From positions 310,001 to 374,000 of the forward strand of contig NZ_BMKX01000002.1 in NCBI RefSeq assembly GCF_014644555.1: a DNA stretch of 64,000 bases, in the 5' to 3' direction. Each line of letters starts with the position of its first letter. Position 1 is the stretch's first letter. Under the pieces are notes generated by a model, which saw only the letters and a list, made by a program, of their open reading frames with translations, ran no database searches and was not told the DNA's origin. Shown here piece after piece: positions 37,487-46,523 of this stretch. A program made the position numbers and the translations under genes. Source of the DNA: Glutamicibacter ardleyensis. GTDB taxonomy: Bacteria > Actinomycetota > Actinomycetes > Actinomycetales > Micrococcaceae.

Positions 37487-37966
37487 TCTCCGATCTGATA
37501 GTGAAAAATAAAATTAGTGAGGGCAGGCTACGCGCCGCAGCGCAAATCTTTGGATCTGAACCAAAATGTTGTCCCTTACAAATTGAAATTATTGGGTTGT
37601 GTCTGTACTTCTCTAAAACTTCTCACCGCACCGAAGACAGCTAAAAATCAATCCGATTAGGGGTGATTAGAAGGAAAGTTACTTCCTCAGCCATTGACGT
37701 GGTGTAGGCGAGCACAACATTGTGATCAAAGAGAAAGACCATATGCCCGAGGGCAATGCTTACTAGTTTACTGGTTGCTGGCAGACAGCACAGCAACGCT
37801 GTCTTTTATTTCATGTCAAACCATCACAACTTCTTCATGCCTTCGGCACCGGGTCGCTCATCCGTGAATTCACGCGGAAAGACTTCACTAAACAGAATTC
37901 GAAGTGGCGACAGAACCCGCACAAAGGGCTCTGAAGATTCAGAAATGGTGACAAAATAGTAGAACT
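37487..37966. other. AT-rich divergent region between nagB and an acetyltransferase
   Basis: Four hundred and eighty bases with no credible gene. A 67-codon open frame near 37756 is low-complexity and has no Shine-Dalgarno sequence. The only structured element is a terminator-like hairpin at 37783-37804. The nagB promoter must lie here, but no regulator site is recognised. Confidence 0.5.
37783..37804 (+). terminator. Orphan plus-strand terminator-like hairpin
   Basis: AGACAGC / GCTGTCT arms of seven bases around an 8-base loop, followed by TTTATTTC. No plus-strand gene precedes it (nagB is on the minus strand), so it may end a small RNA. Confidence 0.5.
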
Positions 37967-38503
37967 ATGTCTGAAATTGATGATGCCAAAGTTACCAGTA
38001 GCCCATTACTGATCGAAGCCGCTACCGTGGCCGACTATGAACGAATTGGCCAGCTAACGGTTGATGCGTACGTGCAGGCCGGGCACTTTGCTGATCCGCA
38101 GCACGAATACCTAAAGTTTGTTCGCCAGGTTGCACGAAGGGATAAATACTGCGACATTTTGGTAGCGCGCAAGGATGGTCATCTTGTTGCCTCAATGACC
38201 CTCATTCAAGCCGGTAATGAATATGCTGACATTGCGCTTGAAGGCGAGCTAGAAATCCGTATGCTCAGCGTTGATCCGGGCGTACAACGCACCGGTGCTG
38301 GCAAAGCGATGGTGGTGGCTGCGATTAACTTTGCCCGCCAACTTGCCGATGTACATACTGTCTCGCTAACCACCGGTGAACGTTGGTTAGCAGCACGAAG
38401 TCTTTACGAGTCACTGGGATTTATCCACCGAGCCGAACGTGATTGGGTAGTGCCAAATACCGATATCCGCCTTGTGGTGTATTCGCTGAACTTAGCTGAC
38501 TAA
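37967..38503 (+). CDS. GNAT-family N-acetyltransferase
   Basis: A 178-residue acetyltransferase with the GNAT fold. The acetyl-CoA binding segment is IRMLSVDPGVQRTGAGKAMV (motif A, R/QxxGxG/A), followed by TTGERWLAARSLYESLGF (motif B). Acceptor substrate unknown. AATAGT stands six bases before the ATG, a near match to the leaderless pattern. It is followed by the penicillin-binding protein gene after a 70-base gap with its own promoter-like box. Confidence 0.9.
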   Translation: MSEIDDAKVTSSPLLIEAATVADYERIGQLTVDAYVQAGHFADPQHEYLKFVRQVARRDKYCDILVARKDGHLVASMTLIQAGNEYADIALEGELEIRMLSVDPGVQRTGAGKAMVVAAINFARQLADVHTVSLTTGERWLAARSLYESLGFIHRAERDWVVPNTDIRLVVYSLNLAD

Positions 38504-38575
38504 GCCGCATATCGAACGCTGACATGTGGCGAGCCGTTCTAGCGTGCTGCAGTTCGAAGTGCATAGACTGACGCC

Positions 38576-40489
38576 ATGCGTCGTTTCCCCCGAAGTGTTG
38601 TTGTCCTGTCTGTCGCCGCGCTCGTTGCCAGTACCTTTACTGCGTGCAGCGCAGCAACGCCGGACCCAAAACCCGCGGCCGAGGCCTTAACAGCCGCGCT
38701 CGGTTCCGGGGACTTTAGTCAGGTGCCACTCGCTGGAAGCGACGCTAGCGCCGCGAACAAAAGCGTCGAAACAGCATTCGGTCCGATGGGCGACATCAAG
38801 CATACCCACACCGTGCTGAATGCAGCGGAAGACGAAGAAGCCCAAGACGGGGTGAAAACGGCTACCGCAACAGTGCAGACCACGTGGGATGTTGACTCCT
38901 CCGAGAACGACCTCACCTATGAAACTCAAGCGGTCATGGAATTTGATCAGGACGCCGAGCAGTGGAAGCTGCGCTTTGACCCGGCGATTCTCGCACCCGA
39001 CTTGGTCGCCGGAGAATATCTTGACGCACGATTTAGCGAAGCTAAACGTGGACAGATTCTGGGTGGTAACGGCAATGCCCTAGTAAAGAATCGTCCGGTG
39101 GTACGGGTAGGAATCGACAAGACCCGCACCGAGGCAGATCAGTGGGACTCCTCGGCACGGAGTCTGGCCAAATTGCTAGAGATCGATGAAGATTCGTTCG
39201 CAAATCGGGTCGAAAAATCTGGGGCCAAGGCGTGGGTGCAGGCCATCGTATTGCGTGATGACGCCAGCCGCGAGGTGAGCGATGACGAAATTACCGGGAT
39301 CCCAGGTGCCGTCGCGCAACCTGATGAGATGCCCTTGGCGCCCACGCGTACCTTCGCCCGACCAATCCTTGGAAGCGTCGGACAAGCCACCGCTGAAATT
39401 ATCAAAAAGTCTGAAGGCAAAATTCAGGCCGGTGACCAGGTGGGTCTTTCCGGTCTGCAATCGGCCTATAACGAGTCATTAGCGGGGGCCTCAGGCGTCA
39501 CCGTTTCCCGCTACAACGCGGACCACGAGGCCGTGGCAGAACTGCTGAGCAGTGAACCGGTCGCGGGCGAAGACCTCAAACTGACGCTCAATGAAAATAT
39601 GCAGACCGTTGCAGAGTCGTTGGTTGCTGAAACTGATTCAGCCTCCTCCATCGTGGCCATTAAACCTTCCACCGGCCAAATTCTCGCGGCCGCATCCGGA
39701 CCGGAAACCAACGGGCTGAATACGGCGCTCAAAGGACGCTACGCACCGGGATCTGTCTTCAAAGTAGTCGGTGCCCTAGCAATGCTGCGTGACGGCGAAA
39801 CACCCCAGAGCAAGGTGCAGTGCCCGGCAAGTACCGAGGTTGATGGCAAAAGTTTCAAAAACTATGACGGTTACCCAACCAAAGCGGTGGGTACGATTCC
39901 ATTCGCAGAAGCCATTGCAGAGTCTTGCAACACGGTTTTCGTCAATGCAGGTAAGGGACTTGGCGCCAAAGCGGTGGCCGACGCTGCCAGCTCATTAGGG
40001 CTACTAGCAGATGATGGAACTGGAGCCGAAGCATTTATCGGTTCGGTGCCAGATGACTCCGAAGGTACCGAGTTGGCTGCAAACATGATTGGACAGGGCG
40101 TGGTGGAATCCTCTCCATTGGGCATGGCAACAGTGATGGCTTCCATTGCTAACGCCAGCACCGTGCATCCACAACTCGTGCTGAACCCGAAGGTCAAAGA
40201 ACCGGCCAAGGCTAAGAGCGCGCTGACTGAAAAAGAAGCTGAGCAGTTGCAAGAAATGATGGCCGGCACGGTGGACCACGGAACGCTCAAAGCATTAAAG
40301 TCGGTTCCTGGGGCAAAAATTATCGGCAAGAGTGGTACCGCCGAATACGACGCCGAACGAAACGCGCACGCCTGGGTGATTGCCGCCCAAGGGGATCTGG
40401 CCGTCGCAGCCTTTGTCGAAGACGGTGATGGGGGCGCGCAGACTGCCGGACCGTTAGTTGCCGACTTCCTTACCAAAGTTGGTAAGTAA
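38576..40489 (+). CDS. Penicillin-binding protein (class B transpeptidase, lipoprotein-like N-terminus)
   Basis: A 637-residue cell-wall transpeptidase. The N-terminus has a signal peptide with a lipobox-like TACS, then an NTF2-like MecA_N domain (about residues 40-150), a dimerisation region, and a transpeptidase domain. Active-site motifs: PGSVFK (SxxK) near base 39750, SCN (SxN) near 39923 and KSGTA (KTG-type) near 40330. The composition resembles PBP2a/PbpA-like proteins with an NTF2-like domain. TAGACT lies six bases before the ATG with no Shine-Dalgarno sequence. It is not next to division genes. Confidence 0.93.
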   Translation: MRRFPRSVVVLSVAALVASTFTACSAATPDPKPAAEALTAALGSGDFSQVPLAGSDASAANKSVETAFGPMGDIKHTHTVLNAAEDEEAQDGVKTATATVQTTWDVDSSENDLTYETQAVMEFDQDAEQWKLRFDPAILAPDLVAGEYLDARFSEAKRGQILGGNGNALVKNRPVVRVGIDKTRTEADQWDSSARSLAKLLEIDEDSFANRVEKSGAKAWVQAIVLRDDASREVSDDEITGIPGAVAQPDEMPLAPTRTFARPILGSVGQATAEIIKKSEGKIQAGDQVGLSGLQSAYNESLAGASGVTVSRYNADHEAVAELLSSEPVAGEDLKLTLNENMQTVAESLVAETDSASSIVAIKPSTGQILAAASGPETNGLNTALKGRYAPGSVFKVVGALAMLRDGETPQSKVQCPASTEVDGKSFKNYDGYPTKAVGTIPFAEAIAESCNTVFVNAGKGLGAKAVADAASSLGLLADDGTGAEAFIGSVPDDSEGTELAANMIGQGVVESSPLGMATVMASIANASTVHPQLVLNPKVKEPAKAKSALTEKEAEQLQEMMAGTVDHGTLKALKSVPGAKIIGKSGTAEYDAERNAHAWVIAAQGDLAVAAFVEDGDGGAQTAGPLVADFLTKVGK

Positions 40490-40496
40490 TCACTGT

Positions 40497-41114
40497 TTAG
40501 CTTGCGGGGGTAACTGCCGCGAAATAATCGCGGGAGAGAACGCTGAAAATTAGCTGGTCGTGGAAACGCCCCTGATGGAAATAGATCTCTCGTTCTCGTC
40601 CTTCAAGGATGAAGCCTGCTTTTTCATAAGTGCGTACCGCGCGAGTGTTAAAGGCGGCGACTTTCAGCCCTATACGGTTTAGACCCATCTCCGCGAAGCC
40701 GTATTTGAGCATTAGGCCGATGGCACGGGTGCCGTAACCTCGGTTTACCTGGTCACCGCCGAGCATGATCGCTAACTCGGCGGCTCGGTGCGGTAAGGAT
40801 CCACCACTGAGCGTGATGTGCCCGATAAGCCGTCCATCCTGGCATTCAAAAATGCTAAACCCAGCATCACCGCTGTGGGGTTTATTTACGCTCCAACTAG
40901 CAAGCATTTCCGTCACCGATTGGGCAGGACGGGGTTTGATAATGCGTTGTTGTAACACTGCCCAACGCGGGTCATTCCACCATTGGGCAAGTTGCGCAAG
41001 ATCCTCTGGTTCCACTTCGCGCAAATCCACCTGCTCATCACAGAGCAGGCTCTTTCCATAGTCTTGGGCCTGTTCCATTTGATTCCACTGCGCCTCACCG
41101 AACATGAAACCCAT
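40497..41114 (-). CDS. GNAT acetyltransferase, RimJ/RimL type
   Basis: A 205-residue acetyltransferase resembling the RimJ/RimL group, which acetylates ribosomal protein N-termini or small amines. It has VDLREVEPEDLAQLAQWWND at the start, the pyrophosphate loop VNRGYGTRAIGLML and the C-terminal NTRAVRTYEKAGFILEGREREIY. The start is uncertain among M1 (41114), M4 (41105, with TAGCAT seven bases upstream) and M13 (41078). It is convergent with the PBP gene, only seven bases apart. Confidence 0.9.
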   Translation of the reverse strand: MGFMFGEAQWNQMEQAQDYGKSLLCDEQVDLREVEPEDLAQLAQWWNDPRWAVLQQRIIKPRPAQSVTEMLASWSVNKPHSGDAGFSIFECQDGRLIGHITLSGGSLPHRAAELAIMLGGDQVNRGYGTRAIGLMLKYGFAEMGLNRIGLKVAAFNTRAVRTYEKAGFILEGREREIYFHQGRFHDQLIFSVLSRDYFAAVTPAS

Positions 41115-41235
41115 GCTATCTAGTCGACGCGGAAGTTTGTTAGTAAAGAGAAAAACAAACTATTTGTCAAAGAAGTGTGAACAACACTAGCCCTAGGCTC
41201 TTGTGTGCTCAGCGCGCGCTTGGCAGACTGAGCCC

Positions 41236-41787
41236 ATGGGCATTATCTACAACACCTCCATGAATCCTTCAAAAAATGAGTTGCTCGCTAAGTGGCTGGT
41301 GACGCAGGATTTTTATGACGGTCAGGGCGCTCCAGACTTACAGGACGTCGGTGGCTTCCGTTTGGAGGATCCAGCCGGAGAAGTGGGTATGGAACTGCGC
41401 TTAGTCGCAGACCGTGCCGATCGCTCCGAGGTGATTTACCACGTGCCTTTCAGCTACCGAGCCGAAGCGCTGGAAGACGCCGAGGCATATCTCGTGGGCA
41501 CCAGCGATCACGGGATTCTCGGCTTGCGTTACATCTATGACGCGACCGGTGACCCGGTTTTTACTGCGCAGCTCAATGAACTTCTTGCCGGCCGGGCTGT
41601 CCCACAACATCAGAACAATTCCTTCGAAGAAGACTCAAATGTCCGGGTCTTAGGTAACGGGGTTAGCGGCACGCTTGAAGTGATTCGTCGCCCAGTCGCA
41701 GGCGAAGTAACCGGGCAAGGTGTGGTCGGTTCGTGGGAAAACGCGCTAGGCCAACCGCTCAGTGGTCTGGTATTGCGCATAGCATAA
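41236..41787 (+). CDS. Maltokinase N-terminal-cap-like protein
   Basis: A 183-residue soluble protein beginning MGIIYNTSMNPSKNELLAKW, which resembles the N-terminal cap domain of actinobacterial maltokinases (Pep2/Mak) but has no kinase domain after it. Stand-alone cap proteins of this size occur in actinobacteria and have no known function. CAGACT lies six bases before ATG 41236; the frame is open 11 codons further up. It stands alone just before gatCAB, with a probable promoter of that operon in between. Confidence 0.75.
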   Translation: MGIIYNTSMNPSKNELLAKWLVTQDFYDGQGAPDLQDVGGFRLEDPAGEVGMELRLVADRADRSEVIYHVPFSYRAEALEDAEAYLVGTSDHGILGLRYIYDATGDPVFTAQLNELLAGRAVPQHQNNSFEEDSNVRVLGNGVSGTLEVIRRPVAGEVTGQGVVGSWENALGQPLSGLVLRIA

Positions 41788-41830
41788 CCGCTTGAAGACC
41801 AAATCGACCTAGCTGAGGGCGGGCAAGGGA

Positions 41831-41836
41831 TAGACT
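41831..41836 (+). promoter_or_regulatory. Probable -10 box of gatCAB
   Basis: TAGACT, 38 bases before the gatC start, in the gap after the maltokinase-cap gene. The -35 region is weak. Confidence 0.4.
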
Positions 41837-41873
41837 TGTCTGTGAAACCCATCCGCCCACTTTAGGGAGATAT

Positions 41874-42170
41874 ATGTCTGCCATCAGCCGTGAGGACCTT
41901 GTGCATTTGGCACAATTGGCCCACATCGAGATGAGCGGCGCAGAGCTGGATAAGATGACCGGTGAGCTCGGCGTGATCGTCGATGCCATCGCATCTGTCA
42001 GCGAAGTCGCCTCTTCCGATATTCCAGCCACCAGCCACCCAATCCCGTTGACCAACGTGTTGCGTGAAGACGTGGTGGGGCAGACGCTGAGCATCGATGA
42101 AGTTCTGCTCAACGCGCCTGACTCGGACTCGGACCGCTTTAGGGTCCCAGCAATTTTGGATGGTGAATAA
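41874..42170 (+). CDS. gatC: Asp/Glu-tRNA amidotransferase subunit C
   Basis: The 98-residue GatC stabilises GatA and bridges it to GatB in the complex that converts Glu-tRNA(Gln) and Asp-tRNA(Asn) to the amide forms. Family pattern: [20 protein letters not shown] at the N-terminus and [33 protein letters not shown] at the end. ATG is preceded by AGGGAGATAT. It overlaps the gatA start region; gatC-gatA-gatB is an operon. Confidence 0.95.
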   Translation: MSAISREDLVHLAQLAHIEMSGAELDKMTGELGVIVDAIASVSEVASSDIPATSHPIPLTNVLREDVVGQTLSIDEVLLNAPDSDSDRFRVPAILDGE

Positions 42171-43713
42171 TTCTGTGTCTGATCTGATTCGTCTTTCCGC
42201 CACCGCACTGTCAGCAAAGCTGCGCGCTGGCGACGTAACCTCCGTCCAGGCAGTCCAGGCTCACCTGGACCGTATCGCCGAAGTTGATGGTGCACTAAAC
42301 GCCTTCCTGCACGTGAACGCCGAAGAGGCGCTCGCCGTCGCGGCCGAGGTGGACGCGATTCGCGCAGCCGGCGGAGCCGAAGCCGAAGCGCTGCACCCAC
42401 TTGCCGGTGTACCAATTGCCATCAAGGACCTGATCGTCACCAAGGGCCAGCCCACCACCGCAGCATCGAAGATGCTCGAAGGCTGGATGAGCCCATATGA
42501 CGCGACCGTGATCGAAAAGATCCGCGCGGCAAAGCTTCCAATGTTGGGCAAGACCAACCTGGACGAATTTGCCATGGGTTCGTCCACCGAGCACTCCGCC
42601 TACGGTGTGACTCGCAATCCGTGGAATCTGAACCGCATCCCCGGTGGTTCCGGCGGTGGCTCGGCCGCTGCAGTTGCCTCCTTCGAAGCCCCACTCGCAC
42701 TGGGTACGGATACCGGTGGCTCCATCCGCCAGCCGGGCGCCGTCACCGGCACCGTGGGTGTGAAGCCAACCTATGGCGGTGTTTCGCGCTATGGTGCGAT
42801 CGCCATGGCTTCCTCGCTGGACCAGATCGGCCCGGTCTCCCGTACCGTGCTTGACTCGGCATACTTGCAGGAACTGATCGGCGGGCACGACCCGAAGGAT
42901 TCAACCTCGCTGCCAAAAGCCCTTGAAGGTCTGGTTGCTGCCGCGGAAGCTGGTGCCACCGGAGATCTGAAGGGTCTGCGCATTGGTGTGGTTAAAGAAT
43001 TGCAGGGTGAAGGCTACCAAGCTGGCGTGCAGGCACGCTTCGAAGAATCTCTGGAATTGCTCAAGGGTGCGGGCGCAGAAATCGTCGAGGTTTCTTGCCC
43101 TAACCTGAAGTACGCGCTGGGCGCCTACTACCTGATCATGCCTTCGGAAGTCTCTTCCAACCTGGCCAAGTTCGACGGCGTGCGCTTCGGCAAACGCGTG
43201 CTGCCAGAATCCGGCCCAATGACCATTGAACGCGTCATGGGCTCCACCCGCGCCGCAGGTTTTGGCGATGAGGTAAAACGCCGCATCATCTTGGGCACCT
43301 ACGCATTGAGCGCCGGTTACTACGATGCGTACTACGGCTCGGCACAGAAGGTTCGCACACTGATTCAGCGCGACTTCGCCGCAGCATTTGAACAAGCAGA
43401 CGTACTGGTGTCTCCAACGGCACCAACCGTCGCCTTCGAACTGGGCGAGAACGACAACGATCCATTGGCTATGTACCTCAACGACGTGGCAACCATCCCG
43501 GCTAACCTCGCCGGCATCCCGGGCATCACCGTGCCCGGCGGATTGTCTGAGGACCTGCCGGTGGGTATCCAGTTCTTGGCGCCTGCTTTCGAAGACGCCC
43601 GCGTGTACCGCGCGGGTGCCGCATTGGAAGCACTGCTGGAAAAGAGCTGGGGCCACACCCTGATCTCGCAGGCACCTGCCATTGATTCCGCGTCGATCGC
43701 GCCAAAGGCCTAA
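42160..43713 (+). CDS. gatA: Asp/Glu-tRNA amidotransferase subunit A
   Basis: Amidase subunit that releases ammonia from glutamine or asparagine. About 517 residues with the amidase signature: catalytic Lys in [12 protein letters not shown], the serine-rich stretch [12 protein letters not shown] with the cis-Ser, and the nucleophile Ser in [10 protein letters not shown]. The automatic frame opens at 42097, inside gatC; ATG 42160 (MVNNSVSD) overlaps the gatC stop by eleven bases, and GTG 42175 is another candidate. Confidence 0.96.
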   Translation: MVNNSVSDLIRLSATALSAKLRAGDVTSVQAVQAHLDRIAEVDGALNAFLHVNAEEALAVAAEVDAIRAAGGAEAEALHPLAGVPIAIKDLIVTKGQPTTAASKMLEGWMSPYDATVIEKIRAAKLPMLGKTNLDEFAMGSSTEHSAYGVTRNPWNLNRIPGGSGGGSAAAVASFEAPLALGTDTGGSIRQPGAVTGTVGVKPTYGGVSRYGAIAMASSLDQIGPVSRTVLDSAYLQELIGGHDPKDSTSLPKALEGLVAAAEAGATGDLKGLRIGVVKELQGEGYQAGVQARFEESLELLKGAGAEIVEVSCPNLKYALGAYYLIMPSEVSSNLAKFDGVRFGKRVLPESGPMTIERVMGSTRAAGFGDEVKRRIILGTYALSAGYYDAYYGSAQKVRTLIQRDFAAAFEQADVLVSPTAPTVAFELGENDNDPLAMYLNDVATIPANLAGIPGITVPGGLSEDLPVGIQFLAPAFEDARVYRAGAALEALLEKSWGHTLISQAPAIDSASIAPKA

Positions 43714-43722
43714 GGGGAGCAC

Positions 43723-45231
43723 ATGTCTAACTACACCGATGAACTAGTCGACTTTGATGTGGCACTGGAAAAGTATGATCCGGTGCTCGGCTTTGAGGTC
43801 CACGTAGAGCTCAATACCAAAACCAAGATGTTCTCGGACGCCCCGAATGCCTTCGGCGACGCCCCGAACACCAACGTCACCCCGGTAGACCTGGGTCTGC
43901 CAGGCGTGCTGCCGGTGGTCAATAAGACCGCGGTGGAGTACTCCATCCTGATCGGCCTGGCACTGAACTGTAAGATCGCCGAGCGCTGCGGTTTCGCCCG
44001 GAAGAACTACTTCTACCCGGACACCCCGAAGAACTTCCAGACCTCCCAGTATGACGATCCGATCGCGTACGACGGCTGGATCGACATCGAACTGGAAGAC
44101 GGAGAGATCTTCCGTGTGGAGATTGAACGCGCTCACATGGAGGAAGACGCCGGAAAGCTAACCCACATGGGTGGATCCACCGGACGTATCCAGGGTGCGG
44201 ACTACTCGCTGGTTGATTACAACCGTTCAGGTGTGCCGCTGGTTGAAATCGTCACCAAGACCATCGAGGGCGCCGGCAAGCGGGCGCCGGAGCTGGCCAA
44301 GGCCTACGTGGCCGCCATCCGTGAAATCGTGAAGAACCTCGGGGTATCGGATGCGAAAATGGAGCGCGGCAACGTGCGTTGCGACGCCAACGTTTCGCTG
44401 ATGCTCAAGGGAGCGGACAAGTTCGGTACCCGTACCGAAACCAAGAACGTAAACTCGTTGCGTGCCGTGGAGCACGCGGTGCACTTCGAAATTGAACGCC
44501 ACGCAGCGGTGCTCGATTCCGGAGCGAAGATCGTTCAGGAAACCCGTCACTGGCACGAAGACACTCGCAGCACCACCTCGGGCCGTCCGAAGTCGGATGC
44601 CGATGACTACCGTTACTTCCCGGAGCCGGACCTGGTGCCAATCGTCACCACTGCCGAATGGGTTGAGGAACTGCGTTCGCGTCTGCCCGAGCCGCCGGCA
44701 GATCGCCGCAAGCGACTGAAGGCCGACTGGGGTTATGCGGACAAGGAATTCCGTGACGTGGTCAACGCGGGCGTGCTCGACGAGATCGAGGCAACCATTG
44801 CCGCCGGTACCAGTGCCGCGGTAGCCCGCAAGTGGTGGATGGGCGAGATCGCCCGTCTGGCCAAGGCTGCGGACAAGGAAATTGCGGATCTGGGGGTCAC
44901 CCCGGCAACCATCGTTGAGCTGAATTCGCTGATCACCTCGAAGAAGATCAATGACAAGATCGCCCGTCAGGTGCTGGAATTTGTGGTTGATGGCGAAGGA
45001 ACTCCAAACGAGATCGTTGAGAAGCGCAGCCTAGCTGTGGTCAACGACGATGATGCGTTGGGCAAGGCCGTGGATGAAGCTATGGCCGCCATGCCGGACG
45101 TGGTCGAGAAGATCAAGGGCGGCAAGATGCAGGCCATCGGCGCCCTGATGGGACCGGTTATGAAAGCCACCCGCGGTCAGGCCGATGCCGGTCGCGTGCG
45201 CGAAATCGTGATCGAGAAGTTGGGTCTGTAA
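43723..45231 (+). CDS. gatB: Asp/Glu-tRNA amidotransferase subunit B
   Basis: Phosphorylates the mischarged tRNA-bound Glu/Asp and carries out transamidation with ammonia from GatA. The 502 residues include VLGFEVHVELNTKTKMFSD, the kinase-region ERCGFARKNYFYPDTPKNFQ, SRTIEG-like tRNA-cradle segments, MERGNVRCDANVS, and the C-terminal YqeY-like tail (GKAVDEAMAAMPDVVEKIKG). ATG is preceded by AAGGGGAGC, ten bases after gatA. The last gene of the operon, followed by a very strong terminator. Confidence 0.96.
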   Translation: MSNYTDELVDFDVALEKYDPVLGFEVHVELNTKTKMFSDAPNAFGDAPNTNVTPVDLGLPGVLPVVNKTAVEYSILIGLALNCKIAERCGFARKNYFYPDTPKNFQTSQYDDPIAYDGWIDIELEDGEIFRVEIERAHMEEDAGKLTHMGGSTGRIQGADYSLVDYNRSGVPLVEIVTKTIEGAGKRAPELAKAYVAAIREIVKNLGVSDAKMERGNVRCDANVSLMLKGADKFGTRTETKNVNSLRAVEHAVHFEIERHAAVLDSGAKIVQETRHWHEDTRSTTSGRPKSDADDYRYFPEPDLVPIVTTAEWVEELRSRLPEPPADRRKRLKADWGYADKEFRDVVNAGVLDEIEATIAAGTSAAVARKWWMGEIARLAKAADKEIADLGVTPATIVELNSLITSKKINDKIARQVLEFVVDGEGTPNEIVEKRSLAVVNDDDALGKAVDEAMAAMPDVVEKIKGGKMQAIGALMGPVMKATRGQADAGRVREIVIEKLGL

Positions 45232-45249
45232 GACTCATCCTTCGGTACT

Positions 45250-45300
45250 AAAACAGCGAACCCCGAATTCCTTTCAAAGGAATTCGGGGTTCGCTGTTTT
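45250..45300 (+). terminator. Near-perfect 51-base palindromic terminator of gatCAB
   Basis: Arms of 25 bases (AAAACAGCGAACCCCGAATT... and its exact complement) around a single central base, giving a practical loop of three to five bases, then TTTTTC. One of the longest perfect stems in the window. Confidence 0.97.
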
Positions 45301-45596
45301 TCTTCATAAGCCACGATGTTCCGGTGATCGCTCGCGGGCGTTGCCAGAGTTCGGAAGTAATACTCGGATCAGTCTGGCCATCGCCGCCTCTGCGGGCGGT
45401 TTCGTGTGGCGGCGCTCGCCAGACGGTGCCGTTTTTTAGAATGGTGAATCTTATAGCGTGGGCGGGAGCGGTGGGATAGTGGAGAAGAGCTTCGAAGTTC
45501 AACTCGCTGGCACCCGCGTTGCCGGAGCCGGCCCAGATCACCATTTGACCTCAGGATGCGGCCAACGCGCGCGACACGCGATTGACGTTACGGGAT
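45301..45596. other. Intergenic stretch with a large stem-loop
   Basis: No credible gene; a minus-strand 98-codon frame here runs through the gatB terminator and is taken as non-coding. It contains the nested hairpin 45372-45424. Confidence 0.45.
45372..45424 (+). other. Nested stem-loop with a downstream T-run
   Basis: Outer arms GTCTGGC / GCCAGAC and inner CGCCGCC / GGCGGCG form a long stem. TTTTTT follows eight bases later (about 45431). It looks like a terminator or structured RNA, but no gene ends here besides the already terminated gatB. Confidence 0.5.
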
Positions 45597-45890
45597 TTAG
45601 TTTTTGCCGGAGCGTGGGTCCGGGGAATGGTCTTCACCGCGGGCTAGGGAGTGTTCGGAAATGAGCGAACCAATGAGCAGGGTGCCTGCGGCGCATATTC
45701 CGGGCACATAGGATGCAAAGCCGGAAGCGCCGCTAAGTAGCCAATGAGTTACGGCAAAAACCGCAAATGCCAAAGCGAGGCAGAGGAGCAGGGATCCCCA
45801 TTTAGTTTTTTCGCTCACGCCATCGTCTGGTTGTTCCGATTCGTTTTTAGCCTTTTCTTCCAAGCCAAACCAAGCAAGCATGCGACTCAC
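45597..45890 (-). CDS. Small two-helix membrane protein
   Basis: A 97-residue hypothetical protein with two hydrophobic segments (about residues 33-51 and 58-77) between an acidic N-terminal part (LEEKAKNESEQPDDGVSEK) and a polar, charged tail. No family is recognised. GTG 45890 has AGAAGGG four bases upstream. It has no neighbours in the same operon. Confidence 0.6.
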   Translation of the reverse strand: MSRMLAWFGLEEKAKNESEQPDDGVSEKTKWGSLLLCLALAFAVFAVTHWLLSGASGFASYVPGICAAGTLLIGSLISEHSLARGEDHSPDPRSGKN

Positions 45891-46511
45891 GAAGCCCTTC
45901 TGTGCATGTCAGGTAATCCAATCCAAGTTCAAACTGACTGGTTCCTATTAGAACTACCATCTTCACAGTACGTTGCTTTGGCGGCCACGGCTATCGTCAA
46001 TTTGGATGATTAACATCCCTTTGAGTGTTCGGTGAAGGGGGTTATTTCTCGGAATTATGCAGCCAGTGGCCTTAAGCTCCAGTGTTCGAGCACGCGTTCT
46101 AGGGGGCTTTGTACTGTTTCTGAAAAACGAAAAAGAGAACCCGCCAATCGACGAAGGAAATAGGCCTCCCTTCACGACGCTAATGCTATGCCGGACAGCA
46201 AATCCTAAATTTCCTATTCACACAACGCGAAAATCAGTCACTTGCCTAGGCCTATGCCGAGCTGCCAAGCCAAACTGAAGACAGAAACGCGGTACTAGTC
46301 ATGAGGTCCGCATCTAGAACTCGAGCGCACTGAACGAAAACCGCAAGGTAGCGGAAAGCACGATTGTCCCGCACGTTGTTTCCACGCACGCTATTACCGA
46401 ACAGATGACACGGATGATTTTGCCGCGAAAAGTGGATGAAAAATCTCCCAGATCTAGTCTCGGATTCTCGTACCGAGCGGAATGCGCGCGATCGCTTTGG
46501 CGGGATTGATT
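45891..46511. other. Gene-poor AT-richer region
   Basis: About 620 bases with only short open frames (near 46057 on the plus and 46252 on the minus strand) that look non-coding: no Shine-Dalgarno sequence, no family resemblance and basic low-complexity translations. One copy of GAACGAAAA occurs at 46332-46340. Nothing else is seen. Confidence 0.5.
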
Positions 46512-46523
46512 TAGCATGGAGCA

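Noticed and set aside
37756-37959. 67-codon frame downstream of nagB
   Set aside because: Overlaps the orphan terminator, low-complexity basic translation, no ribosome binding site.
42901-43722. 273-codon minus-strand frame opposite gatA
   Set aside because: Antisense shadow of gatA, whose amidase signature is complete.
45248-45544. 98-codon minus-strand frame after gatB
   Set aside because: It runs through the perfect gatCAB terminator and the nested stem-loop; the coding look is produced by the hairpins.
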